From positions 33,359,501-33,423,500 of the forward strand of contig CM076152.1 in NCBI GenBank assembly GCA_038025085.1: a stretch of DNA of 64,000 bases, given 5' to 3'. Positions 26,513 to 38,313 of the stretch are shown here, piece by piece (the stretch's first letter is position 1; every line of letters begins with the position of its first letter). This DNA is from Tetragonia tetragonoides. Its lineage: Eukaryota; Streptophyta; Magnoliopsida; Caryophyllales; Aizoaceae. Under the pieces are notes generated by a model. The model saw only the letters and a list, made by a program, of their open reading frames with translations. It was not told where the DNA came from and searched no databases. The position numbers and the translations under genes are program-made.

Positions 26513-27369
26513 TAGGGATGAAATTTATTCGGATTAAATTCAAAATTCAATCCAATTCAATTCAAATTAGGCTATTCGGATTGGACTTTTTGGATTCAGA
26601 CTCGATAAAATATTTTTTGAATTTTCGGATTGGATTGGGACTCACCCTTTCGAAGTCCAATAATCCAATCCAATCCAATCCAAATTAGATATAGACTAAT
26701 AAATAAAAATATATACAATCCAAAAATGATACAAGCCCCAAATAAAAAGTAAAAGCTACAAATTAATCTAATCCAATCCAATCCAATCCAAATTAGATAT
26801 AGACTAATAAATAAAAATATTTACAATCCAAAAATGATACAAGCCCCAAATAAAAAGTAAAAGCTACAAATTAAAACTCAAGGGATTGCAGACAACAATA
26901 AAATGCATACATAAATTTAGAGAAAAAAATCTTTCTAACAACTCACTCAAGTCACGCCTTAGGAACCACTCGTCCACTCCCTATCTCTCTACACATCTGA
27001 CTTCTCCATATACACTAAGCAGAGATTACCAAACACATTTAAAACGACATGATTTGCTTCTTCTTTTTTAATGAATGTTGTATACTTGTAGTTGGCTTTG
27101 ACATTTGTATTATTATCTTATCAATGAACCTTTTTTTTTTTCAAGTAATGGACATTGTTGTAGAAAACGTAAGGGGTCAGGGAAAATTTGGATTGCTCGG
27201 ATCAGATTGGATTAGGAAAAATAATTTGGATTGAATTCGGACTCAAAAATCAAAGTCCAAAATTAGTTTGGGTTGGATTTGGACTCAAAATTTTGAGTCC
27301 AAAATTTTTTGGATTGAATTTGGACTAGGCCATAATCCAATCCAAAATCCAAAGTTTCACCCCGCTCTA
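26513..27369. mobile_element. hAT-type element with TCGGATT sub-repeats
   Basis: Flanks TTTACAAT (26505-26512) and TTTACAAC (27370-27377) match at 7 of 8 bases. The left end is TAGGGATGAAA and the right end TTTCACCCCGCTCTA, imperfect inverted repeats. The body has repeated GGATTGGA and CCAATCCAATCC motifs, plus a 107-bp tandem duplication (26662-26766 and 26769-26875). Non-coding. Confidence 0.72.
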
Positions 27370-28750
27370 TTTACAACAAAGATGGTGATATTATCCGTTG
27401 CATGTTTGAGTTAGACCATATCAATAACTATTCATCCGCTTTACTCTAAATTCCTAATTAATTAACACAAAAACTTCAATAAGATAATTTTTCTGTAACT
27501 TTTAGTGAGACGGAAGTCACTTTTCAATTATATTAAGCTACTATACCATTCTAAATAAACTCCAAATAAAAAGAGGCCAGGTGATGGGCTATTTAAAATT
27601 GAAATTGTAGTATGTGAGGTAAGCTATAGGTTTTGGTTTATGCAATTAGCAATTTGTAGTAGAGTAATTCGTAGCCTTCAATCTGCACAGCGAAATTCTC
27701 GGCGGATGATTGTTGTAAAACTGGAGGGACATTATAAGCTGTACATCAACACCTTAGAAAGGTTCCGTAAATCAGCATTAAACTATATGTCAAATAGTGG
27801 TGTTTGGTCCTTCTTCACCAAGTTTGTTGGTGTACTTGTAGTCTAAAGGTAACAAGTAGTACTCCTTTTATTTTGAAACACTATGTTGACCCTTTTCAAA
27901 TTAATCACCGTAAAATCCATTCAACCATTCGGATAATTTCTCCCTGGCTGACTTTCTGGTCCGGGTAGAGGTAGGTTTTAAGAGCTAGCTCGATATAAAA
28001 ACACGACACAAATCGAACATAAATATACTAATAGGTTAGTATTGACAGTTTTTCAAACTAAAAATTTCAATAAACGGTTGAACAAGAAAAACAAGTTTTA
28101 ATCAAATGTTTCAATGTCGAAGTGGGTTTTGTGTTCCATTAAAAATGATTTAGTGACCAATTTAGTTGTAAGAAATGTCTTAAATATCAGTCATAGATCT
28201 AACAATCGTGAATGAGTTAGGCAAAGCTTGGCATAAACCGATTTGGGTCTCGCAAATTTTTACCTGCTTTTGGGAGCATGTATTTTCCATTAACTTTTTC
28301 ATGTCTGCTTGTCGATTTGGTCTAAAAAAATGAGATCTAATATATTTTTTTTATTATGAGCATAGTAAGATGAACATAATAGTAGATTTAAATTTATTTT
28401 TTTTATCACAGTAGATTTGAATTATTGCTTGGATCTGATCAGCGTGAATCGAAGGCATCAAACGCGAAACGCCTCCCAGCAAGTCCCAAGTAGCGTTATA
28501 CACAAAATTGAGATTTCCAAAAATCAATTATCCAAACTCCATAAGTGTACTACAAAAGGCAAGTGTACTTTTGACTAGGGCTGTAAATCCCAAAATGACC
28601 ATCATGGTCAAAAGTCATCAAATATGTTTGGTATTTATAGGTCGTAAGAGTATATCAGTCTCAGCATAGTTACAGAGTAAAAATTTGATTTGTGAGTGAG
28701 CCAACAAAATGAGGAGATACTAACGCCATGGAAATGAGCTTATACACTTT
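27370..28750. other. Intergenic, no gene seen
   Basis: Short ORFs here, such as 27640-27846, have no recognisable domain and no splice or promoter support. Confidence 0.45.
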
Positions 28751-28932
28751 TATTTTGGTTTAACTATAGGTTCACCTAAGTTCTTTGGGCCAAAGCTAAT
28801 CCTATTCACATCGGATCGGCCTACGAAGAGATAAAATGCTCCCACTAAATAGTTTTCTCGTTTATAAGATTCGAACTCTTGACCTTGTGCCGAACCACTC
28901 ACACGCACCAACCACTTATTGAACCACTCACA
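28751..28932 (-). repeat. SINE-like element
   Basis: On the - strand it has a B-box-like GAGTTCGAATCTT preceded by GTGAGTGGTTCGGCAC, then a 3' part ending GATTAGCTTTGGCCCAAAG. It aligns over most of its length with 30074-30226 on the + strand. Confidence 0.6.
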
Positions 28933-30073
28933 CTTCAATACAATACCCTCTTTATTTCTTTCTAAAATAAAATATACATTGTTTCTAATAAATATAAAGG
29001 TCAAAATTGCTCATCTAAAATCAATAACGAAATTATTTCTTTTTATATCAAGAGTTTTTAGATTTTTCACTGATCGGAAATGAGTATATGATACATTTAG
29101 TATATATCAATCACGGTACACAAGAATTTTGACCTTTCTAGGAGGCCGAGGCCGCTCTTTAATTGGATCTCCAGTTTCACACTCTCTCCTCATGGACGAT
29201 GAGCAGGCAATATTAGCTTTACGGGAGCAATATTATGGTGAGTGTTCCCACATGCATGCAACAACGAAGTGATTCCCATCATTAGCACCATTTCATGCGT
29301 GTTGTGTATGTAACACCAATTGCCAATTACTACTAGCTAACATTTTTAACCACCTCCCTACGCATCTCTTTCTTACTATTTTACCCCTCTAATTTGTATT
29401 AGCTCATGGCCATCATCATAAACTATGACCAGAAAAAGTTCGATCACTTGCAACAAAATAATCATCATGCTCGATCTTCTACCATAAACTAAGGACTTTC
29501 TGACATTCATTTTCGTTTTTCTTTTTTTTTTTCTATAAATTGGGAATTTGATTTATATATTGATTATTGTCATGTGTGGACCAATCTAACTTTTGGGGGG
29601 ATAATTTCATGCGGACTCGTTTTGCATTTGATCTTTTAATTTCACCCCTTCCCATTAATTAACTTCTTTTTTTTTTTTGCTAGCCAAAAATCTCGGGTTA
29701 ATCGCGAACATATCAGACTAATTGAATAACAATCGCAATCACTGACACCGTCAACATATTAGCATGCAGCAACAAAGAGTTAGTATAATTCTTCTTTTTG
29801 ATAGTATAGCTCTCCAAATTATGTCATCATTGTAGAATATGTGATAATTAATGATAAAAAGTAATAATATTTTATAGAAGGAGTTCTCATTTTACAATCT
29901 ACTTAGTAGTAGTTTCATGAATACAAATTAAACATTACGTAGAAGATAAATTTAAACATTATAGCATCATGGTACGTAAATCATTGCTGTTTGATCAGGG
30001 TGGTGTGGCTAGTTGCACCCTAGGTATGTGATCGATGGTGTATTATTAGTTAACATGCAAGTCAATTAATAAA
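28933..30073. other. Intergenic, no gene seen
   Basis: AT-rich with only short homopolymer tracts. Nothing else is supported. Confidence 0.45.
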
Positions 30074-30226
30074 GGATTGGTTTGAGTGGTTCGACACTCT
30101 CATTTCGGGCTTAAGTAAGGTCGTGATTCAAATCTTGTAAATAGAGAAACTATTTAATTAGTGAAAATACTTTACTCCTTCATGGACCAATTCGGTACAA
30201 ACATGATTAATGTTAACCCAAAAAGA
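30074..30226 (+). repeat. SINE-like element, same family as 28751
   Basis: GGATTGGTTTGAGTGGTTCG head, B-box-like GTGATTCAAATCTTG, and a 3' part ACATGATTAATGTTAACCCA. The same order of blocks is seen in the copy at 28751-28932 and, truncated, at 7452-7558. Confidence 0.6.
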
Positions 30227-30247
30227 AACCCGCCGCTGAGATTTATT

Positions 30248-30470
30248 TAAATAAAAAAAAACCTAATTTTATACGCCTGGGTCGCCTACCTTCGCTGCAC
30301 GCATGTGGGCCCCCCGCCCCCCAACAGCAGCCTGCTGGGCCCCTGCTGGCTGCCTCACGGCCCACAGGCCTCCACCTGCACGCACAATAATTCTGCACCC
30401 AGCAGGATTCAACCCCCACTCACTCGCGTGGGGGAAGGAGCCTCAAACCATTGAGCCACAAGACAAGTTC
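30248..30470 (-). repeat. tRNA-derived SINE candidate, GC-rich body
   Basis: On the - strand, A-box TGGCTCAATGG (30458-30448) and B-box GGTTGAATCC (30414-30405) are correctly spaced. A GC-rich body follows and the sequence ends in an A/T-rich tail near 30250. Its GC content contrasts with the surrounding DNA. Confidence 0.55.
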
Positions 30471-30497
30471 TTAACCTATAATGTAATGCATTATATT

Positions 30498-31009
30498 CAG
30501 GGTCGTCTCTAAGGTTTTTGAGGCCTTGGGGCGGGATAAAAGTGAGGGCCCCTAAAGTATGAATTACTTGTTTTATCGCCAAAAAAAAACTTGGGCCCGT
30601 ATTAGGAAATGATGATATAAAGAATGAAAAATTATTTTAAATTATAGGAAAATGGAGGCCAAAAAGATTTGGGCCCTGTTCGGCAACGGCTTTTAGAGTA
30701 GTGGTTAGAGTTTGGAGTGATTTAAAACACTACTTGTCTAATATTGAGTGTTCGGTAACATAGAGTTTGATAGTGGTTGGTAGAGTTTAAATTAGCTGTT
30801 TTGAAACGTTATAATTGTTAAATTAGCTGGTTGATCTCAAGACCTTATGTACATAAGGAGCAACACAACTCATTTCCAATCAAGGAACCATGCCCTTTTT
30901 CATGTTTAGTGTTTGCAAGTTTTTTTATTTATCATATTTTTTCATTGATGTTTGGGCCCTACTCAAGTAAAGTGATCGCCCCTCTGGCCACCCCCTTGGG
31001 CCGCCTCTG
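30498..31009. mobile_element. hAT element with perfect 8-bp target duplication
   Basis: ATTATATT flanks both sides (30490-30497 and 31010-31017). The left end is CAGGGTCGTC and the right end GCCGCCTCTG, imperfect inverted repeats of the CAGRGGCGG type common in plant hAT elements. 512 bp with no transposase. A TGTTCGGCAACGGC motif at about 30680 may mark a second, older insertion inside. Confidence 0.82.
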
Positions 31010-31029
31010 ATTATATTTAAAACTCGTTT

Positions 31030-31270
31030 TTCAGACAAGCCTAGGAAATATAATTAGCGACAGAATTAATTAATTTCGTTGATGATTTAGCTGCGGATAT
31101 TATTTCCGCAACTATTTTTTATTAGCTGCGAAAATTAGCTAATTTTCCGTAGCTAATTAGCTGCGGAAATTGTTTCGCAACTAATTTAGCTACGATATTT
31201 TTTCAGTAGCTAAGTATCTGCGGATTTTATAAAATCCGCAACTAATTAACTATGGGGAAAAAAATAGCGG
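31030..31270. repeat. Palindromic TAGCTGCGGAAATT repeats (CACTA-like subterminal region?)
   Basis: Alternating direct and inverted copies of TTAGCTGCGGAAATT and its complement. Such arrays are typical of subterminal regions of CACTA elements. No CACTA terminus is visible, so the class is tentative. Confidence 0.4.
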
Positions 31271-31397
31271 TCACGGAAATGTAGAGAGAGAAGCTCTGAG
31301 CTTATTTCCCACGCGAAAATTATCCGCCACCATTGTTTATGCTTGTTCCTTCTTCCCCTTCTTCGATTCTCCTTTTCTCTTCTCCTCTTATTTCCTA

Positions 31398-33983
31398 TGT
31401 AACACCCCCCGAATTCGCAATGATTTTTTGGGAACTATCGACGTTGCTGTGCACGACTCGACACCACTAAGCCGTCCCAAATCCGAGGGTAGTTACTACA
31501 ATATTTATCACTAAGGAGTAAATGCTAAGCAGAAAGAAAGGCTAGGCATCAAAAGGAACTTACTAAGGAAATAAACAATCTAAAACAGTTAATATATCAG
31601 AGTTGTCTATATAGTGAGCTAAAACCATTAAACCAATTTATTACAATTTGCCTTCAAAGGGCTAAATCCAATAAAAATCCCAACGATCTAAACGGAACAG
31701 AAAGAGTTCTAAAAACGACGCCTAACTTCCAAGCTGTATGTCCGCAATCAACTAAACCTGCACTCTGGTTTTCGTGACGGAAACAAAATACATAAGAAAA
31801 GAAAAGAAACAAAAGAGAAACAAAAATCAGATAAACTGAATAAACGTCATCCGTACCCAATAAAAACATTTCGCAAACCTTCCCCGAGGTTTTAGAAGAA
31901 TCATTGAAATTCATTTGCATACGCACATAAGCATATAATTAAGCATACGCATAACGACATTCTTTTACATACAATTCTTGTATGGTGATCGATCATACGA
32001 AATACGACATAGACAATCCGTCTTGATTAGAGAGATGTAAGAGAGCGAATAGAACAACGATTACCTATACTGTTCATCGAATATACAATCACGCCATGGG
32101 CTTAATGACTCTAGTGTGCACACTACCTCTAGTACAATTACACGAGCCTAGAGGACTTAATAAATGGGGATTGATCCATCCCATATACACTGCGAGGTGT
32201 CCATAAGTAACTTGGGAATCACTCATCCCTTGAACTACACCATTAGGTGTAATCCCGATTGCTCGACTACTCCTAGGGATCCATTAGGAGTCTTACTCTC
32301 ATTTATTTCAATTCACATAATTTGCATTGGCTGACATGCATAGTGGTACTATGAGACCACGACTTACTAATTCATTTCATGTTCTTAACAATGAATAGTT
32401 AATAATGATGATAACGATAATTCAATACGACGAGAATTAAACATGCTTTAATTCAATAACGACGATAATTCAATAATGAGGACAAGCAATGTCTAACACA
32501 ATTTCGACAAGGTAATATGATATCCAAAAATGCACAAATCATTCTAGACATACAATGATAATATATAGGTGCTCACTAGCACTCAATGATACCCATACCA
32601 ATTAGCATATAATTAATAGCATAATAATACTAATACTTCACCATTCAACAATTGTCCAATAATCATCATATGGACTAATTAATTTCCAAAACATGATAAC
32701 ATCGACATGCTAATTATAATTCATATTTACAGCAGTAGACATGCTTAATAAATCTCATAATAACGACGATATAATTTAATCATATCTTGTCACAACAATT
32801 TCCCAATTAGCACATAACACATCAAAATAGTTTTGATGGGGCTTTGGAAGAAGATAGGCATAAGCGCTTACCACTACAACGCTACCAGACAGTAAATATG
32901 CTCCAACGATCGACGATTATCACGCTTGCTCGTTAGGTCCTAATTAAAACAAATTATCGAATCAGTATTAATTAAATACGAAACTCCAAACAGTAACGAA
33001 ATATTAATCTGATAATTTTATTAAATTCCATGATTTATTTCAACCAATCTAGACTTTTGAAAATCTGAGTTCCGATTCCGAATAAGTACAAAAAAATAAA
33101 AACATTAAATTGAAAAATACTGAAAATCGAATATTAATTACGAAAATTAGAAAAACGAAACCCTAACTTCAAAACTAGGTCTAGGTCATGGGCACCCATG
33201 CATGGGATCCATAACCCGACCCATCACCATCACCACCACCCACTGACCACCATGGCCGGTGGTGGTGGTTGCCGGTGCTCCGGCGAGGAGGAGAGAGAAA
33301 GAAGTGCGAAGAGAGAGAAGAGAAAACGAGAGAGAGCATGGGGCCAAGTCGCGGGCCCTGGGCCATCACCGGCGACCACCCAGGCACGCCCTGGTGGCGC
33401 CATGGTGGCCCGCGGTGGCGCGACGGCCAGAACAGGGGGGAGGGGCCGAAACGTGAGAGAAAGAGAGAAAGAGAATGAAAGAGGAGAGGGAGAAGGGGAC
33501 GATGATTCACCGCTGGTGGAGGAGCAGCCCGCCGGTGGCCTGTGGCTAGGAGAGGAGAGAGAGTCGGTGAGGAGGGAGAGAGAGGAGAGAGTTACGTGAG
33601 TGAGAGAAGGAGAAAGAGAATGCTTGAGGGTTTGATCAGTTGTGCAAACTGATCAATTGCCTCCTCTTTTTCTTTATATAGGCCCTCAGTCAACCCAAGT
33701 CAAATACTACTAGGTTTAGGAATTTATTTCATAATTTTCCGATTTAAATAGCTAACTAAAACTAATAATAACTAATTAAAACAATATGAATAATTCTTAT
33801 TCATATATATAATATTTTAATTAAACTCCTCAAAATTGATAAATACGATTTATGAAAGTCTCATAATAATATATTATTATGGCTTTAATTGAATAAATTG
33901 AATCCTTGAACATAATTACGATTTAATCTCCGAAATCATTTATAAATCAATATAATAAATATAGAAAATATTGGGGTATCACA
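31398..33983. mobile_element. Solo LTR of a long-LTR retrotransposon
   Basis: Begins TGTAACACCCC and ends GGGGTATCACA (imperfect inverted termini with TG...CA). It is flanked by a perfect 5-bp duplication TCCTA (31393-31397 and 33984-33988). There is one 2586-bp copy, no primer-binding site, no polypurine tract and no coding interior, so it is best read as a solo LTR left by recombination. Long LTRs with TGTAACACCCC starts are typical of some plant Ty3/gypsy chromoviruses (inference). A GC-rich, GA-rich patch at 33180-33600 is low-complexity. Confidence 0.85.
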
Positions 33984-34028
33984 TCCTAGTTTGATCGTCT
34001 ACTTCTGGTCTCCATTTTAAGCTCAATT

Positions 34029-35218
34029 TTGCTGGAAATGGCGGAAATGGGTACATCATCTTTTGCTAATGCTCTGCGACGAAACCAACACCTCGATGCA
34101 GGTATGAAACTCCTGTTTGTTCATACTACTGAAATTGATAAGTCTGTAGTTTATTTTGGGGATTCTGATTGGAACGAGGGTTATGATCAATGGGAAAATT
34201 CACAGATTGGTTATGTTTTGCAAGTAAAACCGACTGAACAAGCTATAAGGGATTATGTTAAATCGCAATGGAAGGATTGTGGAGTGTGGATGATCTGATT
34301 GAGCCTGGACTATTCTTATGTCGTTTTTCATCTGATGATTATATGTTGAAGATTTTTGAATATGGACATTGGTATGACAACAATTAACCTATGATATTGA
34401 AACCATGGGATATTGATATGAATATTAGGGATATGAATGTTACTAGGGTCCCAAGGTTAAATTGCACCATTTGAAGTATAATTTGTGGACAGTTCCTGGA
34501 TTGAGTAAAATTGGCAATGCTTTGGGCAAACCGTTGTCTACTGATGGTATCACGACTTCCAAATCCAAGCTTCAGGTTTCTGTGTGATCTTTTGGGTAAG
34601 AAGTATGATCAACCTGTTGAATATGAATGGATTCCTCAGAGATGCTCTTAGTGTAAGGTGTTTGGACACTCTAATAATCGATGTTTGAAGTATCCTGCTA
34701 TTTGGAGAGCAGTACAAGTGCAACAACCAATTGTTCCTACACCTGTTCCTGAGGTTGCAACTATGCCAGTACCAAATGATGCTCCCACAGATGTTCCTGA
34801 ACCTGTTACTAATGTTGTTCCTGAGCCTATTGCAACTGTACCATCAAAACATGGCTGGATAGTTATTAGCCATGGTAATAGGAGAATCACTCCTCCTAAT
34901 GTTGACAAGTATGGCATTGTTACTCAAAGTAAGTTTGGGGCTTTGGAAGGTACTAATGAGCAGTCAGAATTTTCAGCTTCAAAAAACAATCATAAGCACA
35001 AGCCTCCTGAACAAGTAGCAAATGGGATTGTCCTTGTTCTAGTGTTAGGGTGTGGTGGGAATTGTGTGCTGGATTTCTTGCTTGGGTATATGCCCTTGAG
35101 AGAATTGGTGATTTTCATTCCCACCTTCCATCCTCGTGACGGAGGTTTAAATTTCATCTCCAATAGTTTAAGATTCCCTTACTCTCCCCAACCCGTTAAA
35201 TCCATCTCATGGCATTGA
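34029..35218 (+). pseudogene. Decayed DUF4283 / zinc-knuckle ORF (LINE-type ORF1)
   Basis: The first part (from 34029) reads like a DUF4283 domain: a tract with KPTEQAIRDYVKSQW, then shifted frames with YMLKIFEYGHWYDN and IWTVPGLSKIGNALGKPL-like blocks. A CCHC-type knuckle follows (CKVFGHSNNRC at about 34650-34690), but its first half is broken by an in-frame TAG at about 34649. A proline/valine-rich tail is open from 34658 to 35218. Such domains are found in plant LINE ORF1 and related genes. At least two frameshifts and one stop; no reverse transcriptase nearby. Confidence 0.65.
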
Positions 35219-35786
35219 GAAAATATATATATAAAAAAAAATACATTTATACGGTAAATGCCTTTGAAGTAATTATTAGATTAGGAATAATATTACAAAG
35301 AGTATTAGAATAATATTTCTAAGAGTACTAGAATAATATTTCCTAACAGTAATTTGTATACATGATGTTGACCCTCCTTTTAGAAGGGCAAGTACTAATT
35401 AAGTGATGAAGTTTACCACTTCAATTTCCTAAATATTTTGGAAACAAATTGAATAGAAATGCTACAACAAGTTATCTAATCACCTTTATCTAATTTCATC
35501 AGAAGAAATAACCAGCTAGCTAGCGCTATCTTGTACTGATAAATCATAACAAACAAGAATTATTGCGTCCAATGGACGTTCCACTAACCAAATGATAGGT
35601 GCGTGGTTAGTAACATTCATATTGTACTAACACCCATGTGGTTGGATGTAATTACTAATAATTAGCATGATAATAACAATGATGATGCTGATGGGATTCT
35701 TCTTGGGGTAATATCCAACTACAATGGAATCCTTGCTTCATTGTACTAATTGCTGCTTTGGACAATTTTTAGTATAATTATTCTTA
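35219..35786. other. Intergenic
   Basis: No gene is seen. The short phrase TAGAATAATATTTC-type sequence is locally repeated at about 35307-35345. Confidence 0.45.
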
Positions 35787-36354
35787 TACCTTGTTTGGTT
35801 GGATCTAATTTAGCATGGAGATGCATGCAACATGTAAATTGTTCAAATTTCGTAGTTTGGTTGATTAAGTTTCTTGAAGTGAAACTTCTCTAATAATTTC
35901 TTCCCATGAAACATGAAAAGTTGCTTATCTATGGAGGTTAGGTTGCCTAGGTAAAAGTGAAACTTCTCATGTTATCTCACACCAATTTAAATTACACAAT
36001 TTCCCATAAAAAGCTCATACATATGTTAATGAATGAGAATAACTATGTCATTCTGCATTCCTGAAAATCCATTTCATCAATCAAACAACACGACTTTCAT
36101 GAAATTTTAACTTAGAGAATGATATGTTGACCCTATTTAATTTAAGTATCTATTAATAGAGAAACCTCATACTTGCTCTTTAATTCACATTCAAATTGTG
36201 GAGGTTTCTCACAAAATCACCCAATAAAATCACGGGATACTAAATCACAGGATTAACCAAACATTTTTCTTTTAACTTTATCTTTGTTACTTCAGTTTTT
36301 ATGAATTTACAATTTTCAGAGAAAGTTTATACTCAACATGAACCAAACAAGATC
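35787..36354. mobile_element. Tourist-like (PIF/Harbinger) element
   Basis: Left end TACCTTGTTTGGTT and right end AACCAAACAAGATC are imperfect inverted repeats. A TTA target duplication flanks both sides (35784-35786 and 36355-36357). 568 bp, no coding. Confidence 0.6.
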
Positions 36355-36772
36355 TTAGCTAAATTGTTACATTATTAATGGTAAATAACAGGATTTTGAG
36401 TTTTGTATGGGGGTCCACATAACTATCAACTAACCAATTCAACCAACGAATTTCCTACCTTGATATACACGCCAAAAGGCCAAAGAGAGTGAGAGGGAGA
36501 GACAACTGCATCTTTTCTGCACTTTTCACTCAATTGCATCTTTTACATGCACCATGAAAGTAAAAGCAAGATTTCGTTGGCCAATTGTTGCTACTAACAA
36601 AATCTTTGCTGGTCTAAGCTCACGAGTAGCAAAATCTTGCCGTTCTCAGCTCAGAAACCTTTTTCTCCTTGCATTGCTCCCAAGTAAAAACCGTATAGTC
36701 AAGCAAATACATCATGTGTCATATTTGACTGGAATTCCTAGCTACCTCAGACCCATAGATTCCTAATGTTAA

Positions 36773-37175
36773 TAGGGTGCGTACTTTTTCACTTGTTAGA
36801 CCTTACTCAATTAGTGAAAATTAGTGACAAGATCTTATCCAATTAGTGAAAATCAGTGACAATATCGTCTTACCCAATCAATGGTAATCAGTGACAAGAC
36901 CTTACCGAACAAGTGAGAATCAGTGGCGTGACCTTACCCAATCAGTGGAGATCAGCGGCAAGTTCTTACCTAATCAGATGAAAATACGTGGAAGGACCCA
37001 ATTCTTACTCACAGAGTCACATAATCAGTGCGTGGTAAAATCTTCCTGAATCGGTAGAATGACCTTACCGAATTAGTGCAAATCAGTGAAAAGACATTAC
37101 CCAATCAGTGGAAAAAGTGGTAGGACCTTACCCAATCAGTGAGAATCAGCGAAAATAAGTGGAAAAGAACGCACT
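36773..37175. mobile_element. TIR element with AATCAGTG sub-repeats, copy 2
   Basis: Ends GGTGCGTACTTTTTCACTT and AAGTGGAAAAGAACGCAC are inverted repeats. The body is about ten degenerate units of GACCTTACCCAATCAGTGG type. It is the reverse-orientation counterpart of 15690-16022. A further partial array lies at about 37385-37550. Confidence 0.75.
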
Positions 37176-37384
37176 AACAAAGTCACCAATTTCACCAATG
37201 TGTAAGTAATAACATTATATATAAGGTCTGTTATTTTCTTCTCCCTACTATTTATTGAAACTTACTCATGCTATGATAACTTTCACTGAACCGAATGCTA
37301 ATTTGTGAGTGAAAAAGTAAATTACTAAACTGAATTGAACTGAATTAAAATAAACTGGACTAATTACCAAGTAAGTTTAAAAGA

Positions 37385-37560
37385 ACACATCCTGAATCAG
37401 ATCAAATCAGTGGTAAACCTCTACTTTACTGTTTTAGTGGGAATTAGTGCCAAGCAATTATCGAATCAATAGGAGTTACTGGTAGACATTAATCAAATTT
37501 GTGAGAATCAGTGACAAATACTTACCGAATTAGTGGAGTTCAATGAAAAAGAACACCAAG
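37385..37560. repeat. Partial array of AATCAGTG sub-repeats
   Basis: Degenerate units such as GTGAGAATCAGTGACAAAT and TTACCGAATTAGTGGAGTTC match the element just upstream. It ends with AAAAGAACACC, resembling that element's right terminus. Confidence 0.5.
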
Positions 37561-37640
37561 ATCATCCGCCAATATCATACACCAAGATCACGACACTAAT
37601 TGTTGTTGTTGTTTTTTTAATATTACTTTAATTGTCAATA

Positions 37641-37646
37641 GTAGTA

Positions 37647-37716
<70 letters not shown>
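37641..37716. repeat. (AAT)n microsatellite
   Basis: About 25 uninterrupted trinucleotide units. On the other strand they give an artefactual poly-Tyr reading frame. Confidence 0.95.
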
Positions 37717-37719
<3 letters not shown>

Positions 37720-38017
37720 TTATTATAATTAATCAATCTTTTATTTTTATTTTCTAAAAGATAATAAGAGAATTCTAAAAATTCTACCGGTAAATGGTCA
37801 ATGCAAATCATTTGTCCCCTATTTGTACCACCACTAAATATGTCAATCACATTCTAATCGTCCGTGATTTTGTCATACATTCTAATAACAAATTAAAATG
37901 GGACAAGAAATTTTTTCCTGGTAAGTGGTTGAATCTGCTGATCGTGGAGTGATTGGCGGACTAATTTTTCAGTTCATTCTAGCCGTAATTTTTTTTCTTA
38001 GGAGTACAAAGTAATAA

Positions 38018-38313
38018 GAGGCCGTTTGGTTGGGGGTAATGATTAAGAGGGTAATGGAATGAATTTTTAGTCTAAAATGGGAGGTATGTGAGGTAGTGGA
38101 GGTTAGATTTTGTGAGAATGAGGGTAATGATTACCCCCATTTGAAGGATAATTGAAACCCACCTCCCCATAGGATAATGATATTTCCCCATTTTCCTTCA
38201 TTTTCTCCATTATTTCCCTTAATCATTACTCTCATCACCACTTTACATTACTATTTTAACCTAAAAATCCATTTCATTACCCCCTTAATCATTATCCCCA
38301 ACCAAACGGCTCC
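38018..38313. mobile_element. Tourist-like MITE (PIF/Harbinger)
   Basis: Strong inverted repeats of about 40 bp, starting GAGGCCGTTTGGTTGGGG at the left and ending CCCCAACCAAACGGCTCC at the right. A TAA target duplication flanks both sides (38015-38017 and 38314-38316). 296 bp, non-coding. Confidence 0.88.

Noticed and set aside
26662..26875. CRISPR-like direct repeats
   Set aside because: Only two long adjacent units with no spacers, in a plant transposon.
33198..33599. 133-codon Arg/Glu-rich frame and overlapping frames in the solo LTR
   Set aside because: GA-rich low-complexity sequence open in several frames; no conserved motif.
37635..37850. Poly-Tyr reading frame on the - strand
   Set aside because: Produced by the (AAT)n microsatellite; no other coding signal.
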